A stretch of 64,000 bases of DNA from JBBQZO01 sp038207625 (GTDB lineage Bacteria; Pseudomonadota; Gammaproteobacteria; Burkholderiales; Burkholderiaceae_D): positions 124,001 to 188,000 of the forward strand of contig JBBQZO010000002.1 in the NCBI GenBank assembly GCA_038207625.1. The letters run 5' to 3'. The notes below the pieces were generated by a model that worked only from the letters and a program-made list of their open reading frames with translations, was not told the origin of the DNA and did no database searches. Shown here piece by piece: positions 7,747 to 15,801 of this stretch. Made by a program: the position numbers and the translations under genes. The stretch's first letter is position 1. Each line of letters opens with the position of its first letter.

Positions 7747-7947
7747 CTAATAAAACCCTTCGTCCGTGGAGCAAACTCGTTCGACGCCTTCCCAGCGAAA
7801 GGACTGGCTCCACGTCGCGTCCATCTGGTCATGCGCGACAACGCGCACCTCATCGTCGTCGAACTCCGTTGCAAGGAGCTGGTCGAGCGGCTGCGGTCGA
7901 CGGGCCTTCCACCATGCCACCATGCCACCATGCGGAGAGTCGGGCAA
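7747..7947 (-). CDS. Small hypothetical protein (66 aa)
   Basis: Not recognised. The C-terminal part has balanced composition (EFDDDEVRVVAHDQMDATWSQ) and reads as protein. The start is uncertain: TTG at 7947, or an ATG a few codons later inside a threefold repeat of ATGGTGGC. Below it, 7551-7746 looks partly coding on the same strand, but meaningful stretches fall in two frames around a run of eight C at 7713-7720, so a broken gene or an indel is likely there. The rest of 7457-8071 holds nothing clear. Confidence 0.35.
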   Translation of the reverse strand: MPDSPHGGMVAWWKARRPQPLDQLLATEFDDDEVRVVAHDQMDATWSQSFRWEGVERVCSTDEGFY

Positions 7948-8071
7948 GAATTGGCATCAAGAATCTCTATTCACAACTGCAAGAAATATCTAGCTCAAAG
8001 CCACGCGCCGACGATGCGATGGACATCCAACACGGCCCTGAGAGCGTTCGATATTCTGCCCAGTATGACCG

Positions 8072-8308
8072 TCATACTGGTAATGGCTGCAAGAGGTCGA
8101 TGACATCAATCCCCAGGGCATCAGCTATCCGCTCAAGAGTATCGACTGAAATATTCCTCTTTCCTGTCTCGACCTGCGAAAAGAACGTTTGCGAAATCCC
8201 TGCGTTTGCCGACAAGGTGTCCTGCGGCAGACCGCACTTCAGTCGCAGGTCGCGAAGATTGTAGGCGATGCGCTCGCGGGCGCGGGTTGGTTTTTTTTGG
8301 CTGCTCAT
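8072..8308 (-). CDS. XRE-family helix-turn-helix regulator (78 aa)
   Basis: A single-domain Cro/CI-type regulator. The helix-turn-helix is seen in LRLKCGLPQDTLSANAGISQ followed by FFSQVETGKRNISVDTLERIADAL, with the usual hydrophobic spacing. Such 70-80-residue XRE proteins commonly control themselves or a neighbouring accessory gene. The ATG at 8308 is preceded by a plausible promoter at 8331-8360. The neighbours are unknown genes, so its target cannot be named. Confidence 0.85.
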   Translation of the reverse strand: MSSQKKPTRARERIAYNLRDLRLKCGLPQDTLSANAGISQTFFSQVETGKRNISVDTLERIADALGIDVIDLLQPLPV

Positions 8309-8330
8309 AGCGGCGGTAGCTTGGCGGCAA

Positions 8331-8360
8331 ATTCTATGTTAGTCTATTAACTATAGTGAA
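8331..8360 (-). promoter_or_regulatory. Probable promoter and operator of the XRE gene
   Basis: On the minus strand TTCACT and TAGAAT are separated by 18 bases, ending 22 bases before the ATG at 8308. A small inverted repeat TAGT-N6-ACTA lies between them, at 8340-8353, and could be the autoregulatory site. Confidence 0.35.
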
Positions 8361-8490
8361 TTGCTGGACGTGCATGACATAAATTCCCGAGGCACCCGCC
8401 TAGTGAGCCAAGCAGCATGGTTGGGCCGGAACACGGCCCCCCCGGGCGCCATTCCCGGCCAGCATCGCATTCGAATTCGGAAGGTTTTAG

Positions 8491-8931
8491 ATGTCTCTCT
8501 CATCGCTGAAATCAGAGCTCAACGGTTGCACAATTCAGAACTTGATGCCCGCGCGCTGGCCAATCGAAGCCCTAATTTCCTGGTGTCGGGAGGTCGCGAG
8601 ACACAACGCCGGCGTCCTTGAACCCAGCGAGGATGATGAGCTCTTCGAGGCGCTGAATTCCTACATCGAAAAGCTGCTCTTAGCGCAGGATGCCGAACGT
8701 CTTCATCGGTTTCGTCAGAACAGCGATTCCTTGTTCGACGTCTTGGCGCGTGAGCTCGATGACATTGTTCGCAATGAGTTGGTCTCGAGGATAATTGATT
8801 ACGGCATCGACCCAGTCGCGCTAAGGGACCTTTTTCGCCACCACTTTGCGGCGGGGTTTGGACTGGTGGCGCCCGCCCATGCCGCTGAGCAAAGCTGCCC
8901 TCCGGCCGCCCACACTGAACCTGCGCTATGA
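8491..8931 (+). CDS. Hypothetical protein (146 aa)
   Basis: Not recognised. It is helix-rich and acidic in the middle (EPSEDDELFEALNSYIEKLL), with no membrane segment. GGAAGG lies about ten bases before the ATG. Its stop overlaps the next start in an ATGA, so it is translationally coupled to the 8928 gene and probably belongs to the operon running to 11568. Confidence 0.6.
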   Translation: MSLSSLKSELNGCTIQNLMPARWPIEALISWCREVARHNAGVLEPSEDDELFEALNSYIEKLLLAQDAERLHRFRQNSDSLFDVLARELDDIVRNELVSRIIDYGIDPVALRDLFRHHFAAGFGLVAPAHAAEQSCPPAAHTEPAL

Positions 8932-9308
8932 CAGCGACAACGAAAATATCTGAATTCACGGTCCCTCCCGATTTCCCCCGCCCGCAGCATTTGGGAGCGG
9001 TGCCTGGGGCCCAAACCAAATTCCTGGCGGTCGAATACCAAGGCCGCTTCTACAGCGCCGGTTGCACGCCACCCGAACTGCATGAGCGCTGGGAATACTG
9101 CGTGTCGCTGGTCAAACAGTTCGTGCCCGCGTGTATTAAAACGAAGGCTGGCAAGCGCAAGGACATGCCGGAGGCCGACATACTCGACCAGTACTTGGTG
9201 CGCCTTATCGAGGCGAAATGGGTCAGTGACGACGAAGCCAAGTGGGTGATTCGCGAGACCGCAAGGCAGCTGGGCTGGCCAACGCCGGAGTCTGCTCATG
9301 GCGACTGA
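8928..9308 (+). CDS. Hypothetical protein with C-terminal helical 'WP' domain (126 aa)
   Basis: The C-terminal half (DQYLVRLIEAKW, then DEAKWVIRETARQLGWPTP) matches the C-terminus of the protein encoded at 10167-11012 (AQYEHALAAGWRW, NEQLTWVFSEVAERLGFAWPP) position by position, so the two share a domain. I know no function for it. It overlaps the preceding gene by four bases and the next small ORF by eleven. It is followed two genes later by a HAD-like protein, the same order as in the second copy. Confidence 0.6.
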   Translation: MTATTKISEFTVPPDFPRPQHLGAVPGAQTKFLAVEYQGRFYSAGCTPPELHERWEYCVSLVKQFVPACIKTKAGKRKDMPEADILDQYLVRLIEAKWVSDDEAKWVIRETARQLGWPTPESAHGD

Positions 9309-9411
9309 CGAATTCGAACCGTTCCGGGGGCTGCCGTTGACGCGCGCGCAGGACGCGGAGATACGCGAACACACCCGACGTGCCGCGCCACATCGACTAG
9401 GCAGATTCTAA
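9298..9411 (+). CDS. Very small ORF, fragment of the 10167-11012 protein (37 aa)
   Basis: The peptide FEPFRGLPLTRAQDAEIREH closely matches a segment in the middle of the 10167-11012 product (QPFRGLPLTATQDAEVREYI), then loses similarity and stops. It starts inside the previous gene and ends one base before the next ATG. It is either a remnant from duplication of the neighbouring module or a real mini-protein kept by coupled translation. Confidence 0.4.
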   Translation: MATDEFEPFRGLPLTRAQDAEIREHTRRAAPHRLGRF

Positions 9412-9412
9412 T

Positions 9413-9952
9413 ATGCGTCCAATATTGTTCTTAGACCTCGACGACGTAATTGCAATTAGTCGCGAGTACACAAGTCATCAGGCCATGGCCGCCTTCAAAT
9501 CGGGCGACCTCGACGGTTGGCCCGAACTTTGGACCGGCCTATTTTTTGCGGAGGCCCGCGCCAATCTCAAGGCACTCCACGATGAATTCTGGCCTCAATA
9601 CGTCGTGAGTTCGAGTTGGTCTACCTACCTGACTCGGGTGCAAATGGAAGAGGTTTTTCGGCGCACGGGACTGGAATTTGTCGCAAACAATATGCATAAG
9701 CATTGGACGACGCCCAAAGGTACAGGGTCGGCGCGAACCGACGAGATAGAAAACTGGATTGCGAAGCACCGACAGCGGGCACAGCCGACGCTCGTACTCG
9801 ATGACCACGAGAGCGGATGGAGTCTGCTTGGGTCGTTCCTGGACCTGCAAGGCGTCGTAGTGTTGTGCGAGCCATGGACGGGCTTCGTGGCTGACCAACT
9901 CGCTAATGCGCAGCGTTTACTCCGAGCCCAGATAGCGCCTGGCGCGCGATAG
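9413..9952 (+). CDS. HAD-like phosphatase, SAK-type (copy 1)
   Basis: A 179-residue HAD-superfamily protein. The N-terminal motif FLDLDDVI carries the nucleophile and acid/base aspartates, SSSW follows near residue 66 at the motif II position, and VLDDHESG near residue 127 fits the acidic motif IV region. This arrangement matches the HAD domain found in Swiss-Army-Knife-type RNA repair proteins, including stand-alone versions. Phosphatase or nucleotide-end-processing activity is the family expectation; the substrate is unknown. A paralogue is encoded at 11026. The start directly follows the previous ORF, and the stop abuts the next ATG. Confidence 0.75.
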   Translation: MRPILFLDLDDVIAISREYTSHQAMAAFKSGDLDGWPELWTGLFFAEARANLKALHDEFWPQYVVSSSWSTYLTRVQMEEVFRRTGLEFVANNMHKHWTTPKGTGSARTDEIENWIAKHRQRAQPTLVLDDHESGWSLLGSFLDLQGVVVLCEPWTGFVADQLANAQRLLRAQIAPGAR

Positions 9953-10156
9953 ATGACGCAGCTTCTGCGGCCGATATCTGAAGACGGAATGGCCTCGGTC
10001 GTTCGTCCGCGCAGCTTGCCTGGCAACCATGTGCAGCTGACTCTGGCCGATGCTGGGCTCGAGGACGAGGTGCGCAAAATAAAGGCCCGGGCACGGCCCA
10101 GAGCTCTTGAGGTCGTTCCGGACGCCTTGCGTGTAAGCCAAAAAAAAAACGTTTGA
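9953..10156 (+). CDS. Small hypothetical protein (67 aa)
   Basis: Not recognised. The ATG directly follows the stop of the HAD gene without a gap, so it would be translated by re-initiation. The product is basic, with a likely helix (ADAGLEDEVRKIKARARPRALEVV). A run of ten A near the end (10141-10150) makes the C-terminus uncertain. Confidence 0.45.
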   Translation: MTQLLRPISEDGMASVVRPRSLPGNHVQLTLADAGLEDEVRKIKARARPRALEVVPDALRVSQKKNV

Positions 10157-10166
10157 AACACAGACA

Positions 10167-11012
10167 ATGAGCGACCAAATGAGCATCATCGGCGAATTCA
10201 AGTGCCCGAAATGCGGCTGGATACATGTTGGAATTTCCGAGGCCGACGCCATCTCGACGGTCGCTGATTTCAACGCGTATTTCGCGACACTAAGTACTAC
10301 GGCGCAGGCAGATTTTGGAGGCAAGCCGGCATCCCTCGAACGCTACAAACGGTGTTGCAGATGTGGCACCCCTGCTGCCAGCTTCGTGCCGGCTGTGCCT
10401 GACGACGCGCCAGATGGATGCACGTTGCAGGTCGTGATTGCGCCGGACATGGCGCGACGAACGCGGGTTTGCCGCGAATGCGCAAGGGCATGCCTCGGCC
10501 CCTCTGTCGTGGGCAGGAGCACATGGTTCTCCGGCGATTGCGATTTCTGCGGGCGCAAACGCGGCGTGTGCCCTGCCGATGACTTTGCAGAACGGTCCAC
10601 AGGTACAGTTCCCGCGACCTGCCAGCCATTCCGTGGCTTACCGCTCACTGCTACGCAAGATGCGGAGGTGCGCGAGTACATTGAGCATTGCAACGAACGC
10701 CGCGAAGCTTGGGACACGCTGCAGCTCGACCACATGCTCCGAGAATTCATTAACCCACCAGTGCCTGACGCCCTCGATTTCCCGCATGCGCCAAGGGACG
10801 CGCGCTATGAAATCTATGTCGCGTTCGAAGTTTGCGATGAGCTTGTCGGCAAATTCACGTCCATCTGCCGCGGACATGACGCAAAATTCCTGCACGCGCA
10901 ATACGAGCATGCATTGGCCGCAGGATGGCGCTGGTCAAACGAGCAGCTGACGTGGGTATTCAGCGAGGTCGCGGAGCGCCTTGGATTTGCGTGGCCGCCA
11001 TCCAAAATTTAG
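10167..11012 (+). CDS. Multi-zinc-ribbon protein with 'WP' C-terminal domain (281 aa)
   Basis: Four cysteine pairs or clusters stand in order: CPKCGW near residue 13, CCRCG near 63, CRECARAC near 101 and CDFCGRKRGVC near 123. Together they look like two or more zinc ribbons. A middle segment (PFRGLPLT...QDAEVREY) recurs in the 9298 mini-ORF. The C-terminal 35 residues match the C-terminus of the 8928 protein. Function unknown; the zinc ribbons suggest nucleic-acid or protein binding. A HAD paralogue follows 13 bases later. Confidence 0.65.
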   Translation: MSDQMSIIGEFKCPKCGWIHVGISEADAISTVADFNAYFATLSTTAQADFGGKPASLERYKRCCRCGTPAASFVPAVPDDAPDGCTLQVVIAPDMARRTRVCRECARACLGPSVVGRSTWFSGDCDFCGRKRGVCPADDFAERSTGTVPATCQPFRGLPLTATQDAEVREYIEHCNERREAWDTLQLDHMLREFINPPVPDALDFPHAPRDARYEIYVAFEVCDELVGKFTSICRGHDAKFLHAQYEHALAAGWRWSNEQLTWVFSEVAERLGFAWPPSKI

Positions 11013-11025
11013 GAAGGAGATTAAT

Positions 11026-11568
11026 GTGTCCACCAAGAGGTTCCTCGTGCGTCCAGTAGTCTTCGCCGACCTAGATGACGTGTTCGCAATTCACCAAGAG
11101 CACAATTCATTTCAAGTGCTGGCCGCGTTCAAACATGCGGGGCTCGACGACGTTCCAAGCCTATGGAAATTCCTCTTTGACGCTTCTGCGTGCAAAAATC
11201 TGCGAACACTTCATGATGAATTCGTTCCCGAATACGTCATCAGCTCCTCATGGACGTCGTTCCTGGACCGCGCGCAGATTTGCGAGGTACTGCGACGTAC
11301 TGGCCTTGATTTCGTCGCTGAAAATCTGCATACAGAATGGCGCACCCCGCGCGAAGACGGCTCATACCGCTTGACGGAAATCGACGGGTGGCTCGATATG
11401 CACGCGCTCGGCTCGCCGCCGTACGTCATCCTGGACGACCACATAAGTGGTCAATCATTGCCGGGCTCCCATCTTGAGAGGCGAGCGGTCCTTTGTGACG
11501 CCTGGATTGGTTTCACGCATCCGAAACTGCGGTCAGCTCAGAAAATCCTGCGCGCCCAACTGCGCTAA
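11026..11568 (+). CDS. HAD-like phosphatase, SAK-type (copy 2)
   Basis: A paralogue of the protein at 9413, with the same landmarks: FADLDDVFAI at the N-terminus, YVISSSWTSFL, and VILDDHISGQSLPGS. I chose GTG at 11026 because a strong AGGAAGGAGA lies six bases upstream; the longer frame from 10981 starts inside the previous gene. The two HAD proteins are clearly related yet well diverged, so the duplication is not recent. It closes the cluster that began at 8491. Confidence 0.75.
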   Translation: MSTKRFLVRPVVFADLDDVFAIHQEHNSFQVLAAFKHAGLDDVPSLWKFLFDASACKNLRTLHDEFVPEYVISSSWTSFLDRAQICEVLRRTGLDFVAENLHTEWRTPREDGSYRLTEIDGWLDMHALGSPPYVILDDHISGQSLPGSHLERRAVLCDAWIGFTHPKLRSAQKILRAQLR

Positions 11569-11652
11569 CCTGCTTTACACGACGCATCCCTGGCGCCCGC
11601 CCGGAGAAAGGCGTGGAGGTGGTGTTTCACCTGTTTTTCTCGGAGCATCAAA

Positions 11653-11784
11653 ATGAAAAAGCTCGTTGAAATCATGTCGATGCCGGAGTTACGGCACAGA
11701 TTCGCCCATCAGTTAGGCATGTTTGGAATCGCCATTGGTGCGGCGAACTTAGTCCTAGTGACCGTCCTCACGGCGCTCACTTGA
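11653..11784 (+). CDS. Small single-pass membrane protein (43 aa)
   Basis: The ATG at 11653 has GGAG nine bases upstream. The first 19 residues are polar and basic, then GMFGIAIGAANLVLVTVLTA forms one membrane-spanning helix running to the C-terminus. Such peptides can be membrane regulators or toxins, but nothing here decides. The following 250 bases up to the XRE gene hold no gene I can support. Confidence 0.5.
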   Translation: MKKLVEIMSMPELRHRFAHQLGMFGIAIGAANLVLVTVLTALT

Positions 11785-12037
11785 ATTCCATCGGGGGCTT
11801 GATAGTGCCCACAAGTTAGGTTTCGCTGCGTAACGCAGATGTTGCCGATTTTCCTCACGCGGTGCCCGCCGATTCATTGAATGGCCGACGTTCCAGTCCG
11901 CGACTGCACTGGAAGAGTCGAGTTCGGCGTGACCAAGCTGGTGGTACTCCACGAGGGCCCCTCTATGAGCTTCTGCGGGCAACTCGTCGCGTCACCGAGG
12001 GTGGGCAGGCCTGAGCCGCCGACCGCAGGCAGTCAGC

Positions 12038-12460
12038 TCAAACTGTGCGCTTTCGCGTTGCCGGTTTCTTAACGACCGACGCCTTCTTGCTGGCAGGACG
12101 AGTGTCGCCATGCAGGAGCAACTCGCACAGGCCAATGGTCTGTTTACGCACCAACACTTGTTGCTCTGGTGAGAGAAGGCTGAATAGGCTCCCGAGCCGC
12201 TTTTCTTCCAACGGCGAATGGCCCGGCCCGGCCGGCACGAACGACGAGATTGGAACGTCAAAAAAATGCGCGATGTCCGAAAGTCGGTCCAACGGGACCA
12301 TGGTGGCTCCGCGCTCAATGCGGCTCACGGTTTCCTGCTCAACACCCAACTTAGCCGCAACCTCGGCCTGCGACAACCCGCGAGCTCGGCGCGCACCAGC
12401 AACGGTTGCACCGATTTCGGTTTTGAGTTCCTGAATTCGTTTGACCCGCGTTGAGGACAT
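12038..12460 (-). CDS. XRE-family regulator with Lys-rich tail (140 aa)
   Basis: The N-terminal helix-turn-helix is clear: ARRARGLSQAEVAAKLGVEQ then ETVSRIERGATMVPLDRLSDIA. The C-terminal half has a helix (SLLSPEQQVLVRKQTIGLCELL) and a basic tail (KKASVVKKPATRKRTV) that may add DNA affinity. Related proteins regulate accessory and phage genes, often including themselves. A palindrome at 12528 lies upstream of its start and is the natural candidate operator. Confidence 0.85.
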   Translation of the reverse strand: MSSTRVKRIQELKTEIGATVAGARRARGLSQAEVAAKLGVEQETVSRIERGATMVPLDRLSDIAHFFDVPISSFVPAGPGHSPLEEKRLGSLFSLLSPEQQVLVRKQTIGLCELLLHGDTRPASKKASVVKKPATRKRTV

Positions 12461-12527
12461 CAGACAGCACCAGATGTGGTTAATGCCACGGATAGTGCTG
12501 CAAACATGGAATTGAGCGTTACGCCCG

Positions 12528-12551
12528 TATATGTTGCCGTTGCCACATATA
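12528..12551. promoter_or_regulatory. Palindromic operator candidate upstream of the XRE gene
   Basis: TATATGT and ACATATA are exact reverse complements 10 bases apart, the spacing typical of one helical turn between half-sites. Around it, ATGCCACG (12484-12491) and CGTGGCAT (12553-12560) form a second, wider inverted pair. The remaining sequence up to 12860 shows no gene. Confidence 0.45.
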
Positions 12552-12860
12552 GCGTGGCATACTAAGGTTAATTTCCATGCGGAAATTTTCAGACGCGCCG
12601 AGAGTCTGAGGAAAAGCTCATGCGCGCGACTGCACTAACTGGGCGGCGGGACCTGCGCAGGCGCCCAGCACCACCTAACCGACTTCCAGCTGCGCATGGA
12701 AGCGAACAACAGTCGCTACCCGCGATAGCTTGAATATTTACCGATTCCAACTACGCCGGAACATGCAAGATTTGCGCACGACGGCAATGCGGTCTATCGA
12801 AATACTCGCCCGCCGCCGAACGAATATTGATTTAGTCCATCCACCAGAAAGGCTGTAAAA

Positions 12861-13355
12861 ATGACCCGAACGAAAATATATCAGACATGCTTTTTGTACT
12901 TCTCGACCGCACTTTTTCTCCAAGGATGTGCGACGAGACCGCCGGACCCCGACTCCAGGATTGATGGAGGTGCACTGCAACCTGCTGAACAGGTTGTTCG
13001 CCTCGCGCTGCACGCATCGAGAAAGTACCCCAACCGGCCGATGAACGCCTGGTGGGGGGCCAGCATTGTCGCGGTGGACGGCAAGCCAGTTCCTCGTAAT
13101 GCCCAAATACTGCAACTTCCGCCTGGGAAGCACGTCGTCCAGTATTCGTGTAGTCTCAAATTCCAATTTAATGATACCGGTGGCGCGCAAAGTGACGGTA
13201 CCGCCGAGTTCACAATGCCGACAGGAGCACTGTACTACCCCTACGTCAATGGCCGAATGACCTCATCCAAGAACTATGGGGCTGCGGGAATTGAATCGCA
13301 GGGGACTTGCGGCATCAGCAGTTTTGAAACCGCGAATCCGTTATGGCTGCCCTAA
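12861..13355 (+). CDS. Putative lipoprotein (164 aa)
   Basis: The signal peptide has a lipobox LQGC with the lipidated Cys near residue 23, so export and lipid anchoring are expected. The mature part contains WWGASIVAVDGKPVP and PPGKHVVQYSC, a pattern common in small envelope lipoproteins with one beta-rich domain. GG and AAAGG-like bases lie just upstream of the ATG. No specific family was recognised. Confidence 0.7.
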   Translation: MTRTKIYQTCFLYFSTALFLQGCATRPPDPDSRIDGGALQPAEQVVRLALHASRKYPNRPMNAWWGASIVAVDGKPVPRNAQILQLPPGKHVVQYSCSLKFQFNDTGGAQSDGTAEFTMPTGALYYPYVNGRMTSSKNYGAAGIESQGTCGISSFETANPLWLP

Positions 13356-13373
13356 ACGTCCGCAGTACTGGTC

Positions 13374-13562
13374 GTGGGCATTGAATGGGCTAAAGCTTTT
13401 CGGATGGCGCTTGCGCGCCGCCGTCATATCGCCAACCAAGGGAGCGCGAATGCACTCCACAAGGCATTTAGGCAGTTGGCGGCCAGGGGAATTCAACTCA
13501 ACGAGGAGTTGGCTCCTCACCTCCTCAATCGTGCTCTTGACTGCTCTGGCATAATTCTGTAA
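13374..13562 (+). CDS. Possible small protein, GTG start (62 aa)
   Basis: Basic and helical (AFRMALARRRHIANQGSANALHKAFRQLAARG). It has no convincing ribosome site. It sits between the lipoprotein and two tiny overlapping ORFs. It may be a real small gene or chance; composition favours real only weakly. Confidence 0.3.
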   Translation: MGIEWAKAFRMALARRRHIANQGSANALHKAFRQLAARGIQLNEELAPHLLNRALDCSGIIL

Positions 13563-13583
13563 AAATTCGAACTGAGCCCATCT

Positions 13584-13679
13584 ATGTTGACTTCTGTGGC
13601 TACAGTCTCTGAGCCGCGCACAAAGTGGTTGCTAGACTATGTTAAAGAAGCCCTAAGAAAAGAAAGGCAAGTATTATGA
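13584..13679 (+). CDS. Tiny ORF coupled to the 13676 gene (31 aa)
   Basis: The peptide (MLTSVATVSEPRTKWLLDYV and a basic end) stops at a TGA that overlaps the next ATG. This arrangement is typical of a leader peptide or of translational coupling. Function unknown. Confidence 0.4.
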   Translation: MLTSVATVSEPRTKWLLDYVKEALRKERQVL

Positions 13680-13858
13680 TGTTCCTTGAAAGTCCCTCAC
13701 TGTTCGCCCCTGTTTCGAAATGGGAAGCGTGGGCTAAGCGCTTGAACGCCTTCAACTCCCACGACAAGACCGTCGTGGCGGAAAAGGAACGCGCGAAAAA
13801 AATGATTGCGCTCCTCAGCAAGCCGGTCGAGATTACGGATGAATTTATTCCCGCTTGA
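13676..13858 (+). CDS. Small hypothetical protein (60 aa)
   Basis: It starts with ATGATG overlapping the previous stop, and AAAGAAAGG lies a few bases upstream. The product is amphipathic and Lys-rich in the middle (VVAEKERAKKMIALLSKP). A clean terminator follows 21 bases after the stop, which supports a real transcript. Unknown function; phasin-like composition is noted but not claimed. Confidence 0.55.
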   Translation: MMFLESPSLFAPVSKWEAWAKRLNAFNSHDKTVVAEKERAKKMIALLSKPVEITDEFIPA

Positions 13859-13879
13859 AATTATTTCTGCAAAGAAAAA

Positions 13880-13901
13880 GGCGCTCCAGCGCCTTTTTTT
13901 A
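13880..13901 (+). terminator. Rho-independent terminator
   Basis: A six-pair stem, GGCGCT/AGCGCC, with loop CC followed by seven T. Confidence 0.85.
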
Positions 13902-14038
13902 TGTCCACCCCACGTAACAGCTCTACCCGAATCCAACCCCGAGTGCATGGCGCGCTGGGCGCTGCCAAGTCCTAGCGATTCCGCCGCACACGGCCCATGC
14001 CCGTCCCAACGGAATGAGTAGGAGAGCGTGAGTGGAGA

Positions 14039-14074
14039 GTCCCACCTCGTCTTCGAGGCCCCGCTGAGTGGGAC
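14039..14074. other. Nested hairpin in a gene-free stretch
   Basis: The stretch 13902-14308 has no supported gene. Inside it, GTCCCAC (14039-14045) pairs with GTGGGAC (14068-14074) around a second stem CTCG/CGAG with loop TCTT. It may be an RNA element or chance; there is no promoter or T run nearby. Confidence 0.25.
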
Positions 14075-14308
14075 GGGGTTCCAGGCGAGTGAACCAAGAT
14101 GACCAGCAGGACCGCTGCCGCGCGGCTCTCGTCCTCAGGAGGTTCCCGCGTGGGGCCTAAATCTAAAATCACGAGCATCAGCAGGCTTCAAAACGCTCGC
14201 GTTGGAGTCCTGAAAAGAAGGCGCATGATGGCTCGCTACCATTCCGCTGTTGCGCTTCACTCTACGTACGGTGGTCAACTTCTCGCAGGGATATCGGGGC
14301 CTAACCGC

Positions 14309-15451
14309 CTACTTTAAGTTGCGGCTGTTGTTTGCTGCCTGGCGAAGGAAGAAGTCCAGCATGCGGCGCTGAACAGTTGCACAGGTTGCCGCAGGAATTT
14401 TGCCAGCGCTGTCCAGTGAGAAGAACGGGTAGCGCTCCTTGAACGTGCTGCTGACGCCAGTGTCGCAGGCTTGGTAAATGAAGGCATCCTCGATTAGATA
14501 AAGGCTAACCATATCCGACACCCTTGGGGCGACACGGGCGCCGCTGTTGTCTACCACCTTGATTTCGTTCAAGGTCTTGGCGTTCATCAGCGTTTGCAGG
14601 CTCACGACTGCGGTGGTGTCGAAGCTACCGTTGACCCAGGCTCCAACATTAATCGCGGCACCTGCACCGTCCACGGCCGCCAGTGGGTAGCTGTTCTCGC
14701 CGGCCGAGGCAAGGACACGCCACACCAAGTTCTGAGGCAGGTCGTACATGATGCCAAAACGCTCGATACCCGCCAGCAGTTCGCCCATTGTCGTCGACTG
14801 GGCAGGGCTGTAACCCTTAGCGGAGACGATGCTGCCCTTGAGCACATTCAGGTACACCGAGGTGTCGTCCATCAGCGTCAGGTTGACAACGTCCAGTTGC
14901 AGCGTACGGGACATGCCAAATTTGAACGCGTCAAGCAGCGTCGAACCGGTCTTGGCCTTGTAGCCCATGATATGGCTGGCGATATCGGTGATTGGGCTGA
15001 TTTGCAAGTTGTTGTAGGCCGTGGTAAAGAACGGCGTTACCAGCTCCATCGACTCAACAAGGTGGGAGCTGCCATCCAGTTGTCGGTCAAACTTTCCCCC
15101 ACGAGCCACCAGGCGCACCCACGACGTTGGAGCCACAGTCAGGGTGAGGTGGTATTCGCCAATGCGGTCGACTGCGCTGGCGGCTCCCAGTGCAGCGCCA
15201 GAACTGCCGTCCGGATTCACGGAATAGGCTGTAACGATGGCGCCGGCCCATGCCATGCCTGAAACGCTCGTAGTAGGCGAACCGGGAGCCGCGGCACCGG
15301 TCAAGGGGTTGATAATGGCTGCCACGACGGGAGGCGGTACGACCACCACCGGAGGCGGAGTGCTCGAGCCGATGCTTCCCTCACCGCCCCCACCGCACGC
15401 GGTCAGGAGCGCAGCGGCCAGCAGCGTGAAGAGGTGAGTTGATTTGTTCAT
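14309..15451 (-). CDS. Putative lipoprotein (380 aa)
   Basis: The start ATG at 15451 has AAGGA upstream and gives a signal peptide (LFTLLAAALLTACGGGG) with lipobox LTAC; a longer frame from 15649 lacks these. After a Ser/Pro/Val linker (TPPPVVVVPPPVV), the mature protein has a beta-rich region followed by a helical C-terminal half. The linker and Gly-rich anchor are typical of surface or periplasmic lipoproteins of Burkholderiales, but I recognise no specific family. Confidence 0.75.
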   Translation of the reverse strand: MNKSTHLFTLLAAALLTACGGGGEGSIGSSTPPPVVVVPPPVVAAIINPLTGAAAPGSPTTSVSGMAWAGAIVTAYSVNPDGSSGAALGAASAVDRIGEYHLTLTVAPTSWVRLVARGGKFDRQLDGSSHLVESMELVTPFFTTAYNNLQISPITDIASHIMGYKAKTGSTLLDAFKFGMSRTLQLDVVNLTLMDDTSVYLNVLKGSIVSAKGYSPAQSTTMGELLAGIERFGIMYDLPQNLVWRVLASAGENSYPLAAVDGAGAAINVGAWVNGSFDTTAVVSLQTLMNAKTLNEIKVVDNSGARVAPRVSDMVSLYLIEDAFIYQACDTGVSSTFKERYPFFSLDSAGKIPAATCATVQRRMLDFFLRQAANNSRNLK

Positions 15452-15801
15452 CTTGTCCTTGATATTAGTTGTCGGCGTGCGTGTTGAGAGCCAGGAGGAA
15501 TATGAAAGGCTTTGCGGCGCAAATTTGCCGCCAGCTTGGTGGCAATATGAGCCGCTGCGCCCCCACTCCGACGCCATACCTATCAACCCTGCGCGCAGTC
15601 GTCTCGCAATGTTCACAATGGCGGAGATATCTGCCGAACGCTGTAACATGGCGGGCGCCGTGTTCAGAGCATTCAGCCTGTCCTTCCGTGCACCAAGGTC
15701 GGGCCCGACAAATGCAGGTCGCCATCATCTGTGACAACGTCCCCGAACATCATCAATTGTCGCCAATGAAATTGCTGGCCCCACCGCTGGCAGCTACCCT
15801 G
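15452..15801. other. Intergenic stretch between two lipoprotein genes
   Basis: No supported gene; overlapping open frames on both strands look like chance. It should contain the promoter of the 14309-15451 gene, but I see no strong -35/-10 pair. Confidence 0.4.

Noticed and set aside
7131..8264. 377-residue plus-strand frame
   Set aside because: Pro/Arg/Ser-rich, no ribosome site, overlaps better minus-strand genes at 7028, 7747 and 8072.
14594..15262. 222-residue plus-strand frame
   Set aside because: Antisense shadow of the lipoprotein at 14309-15451, His/Gln/Arg-rich.
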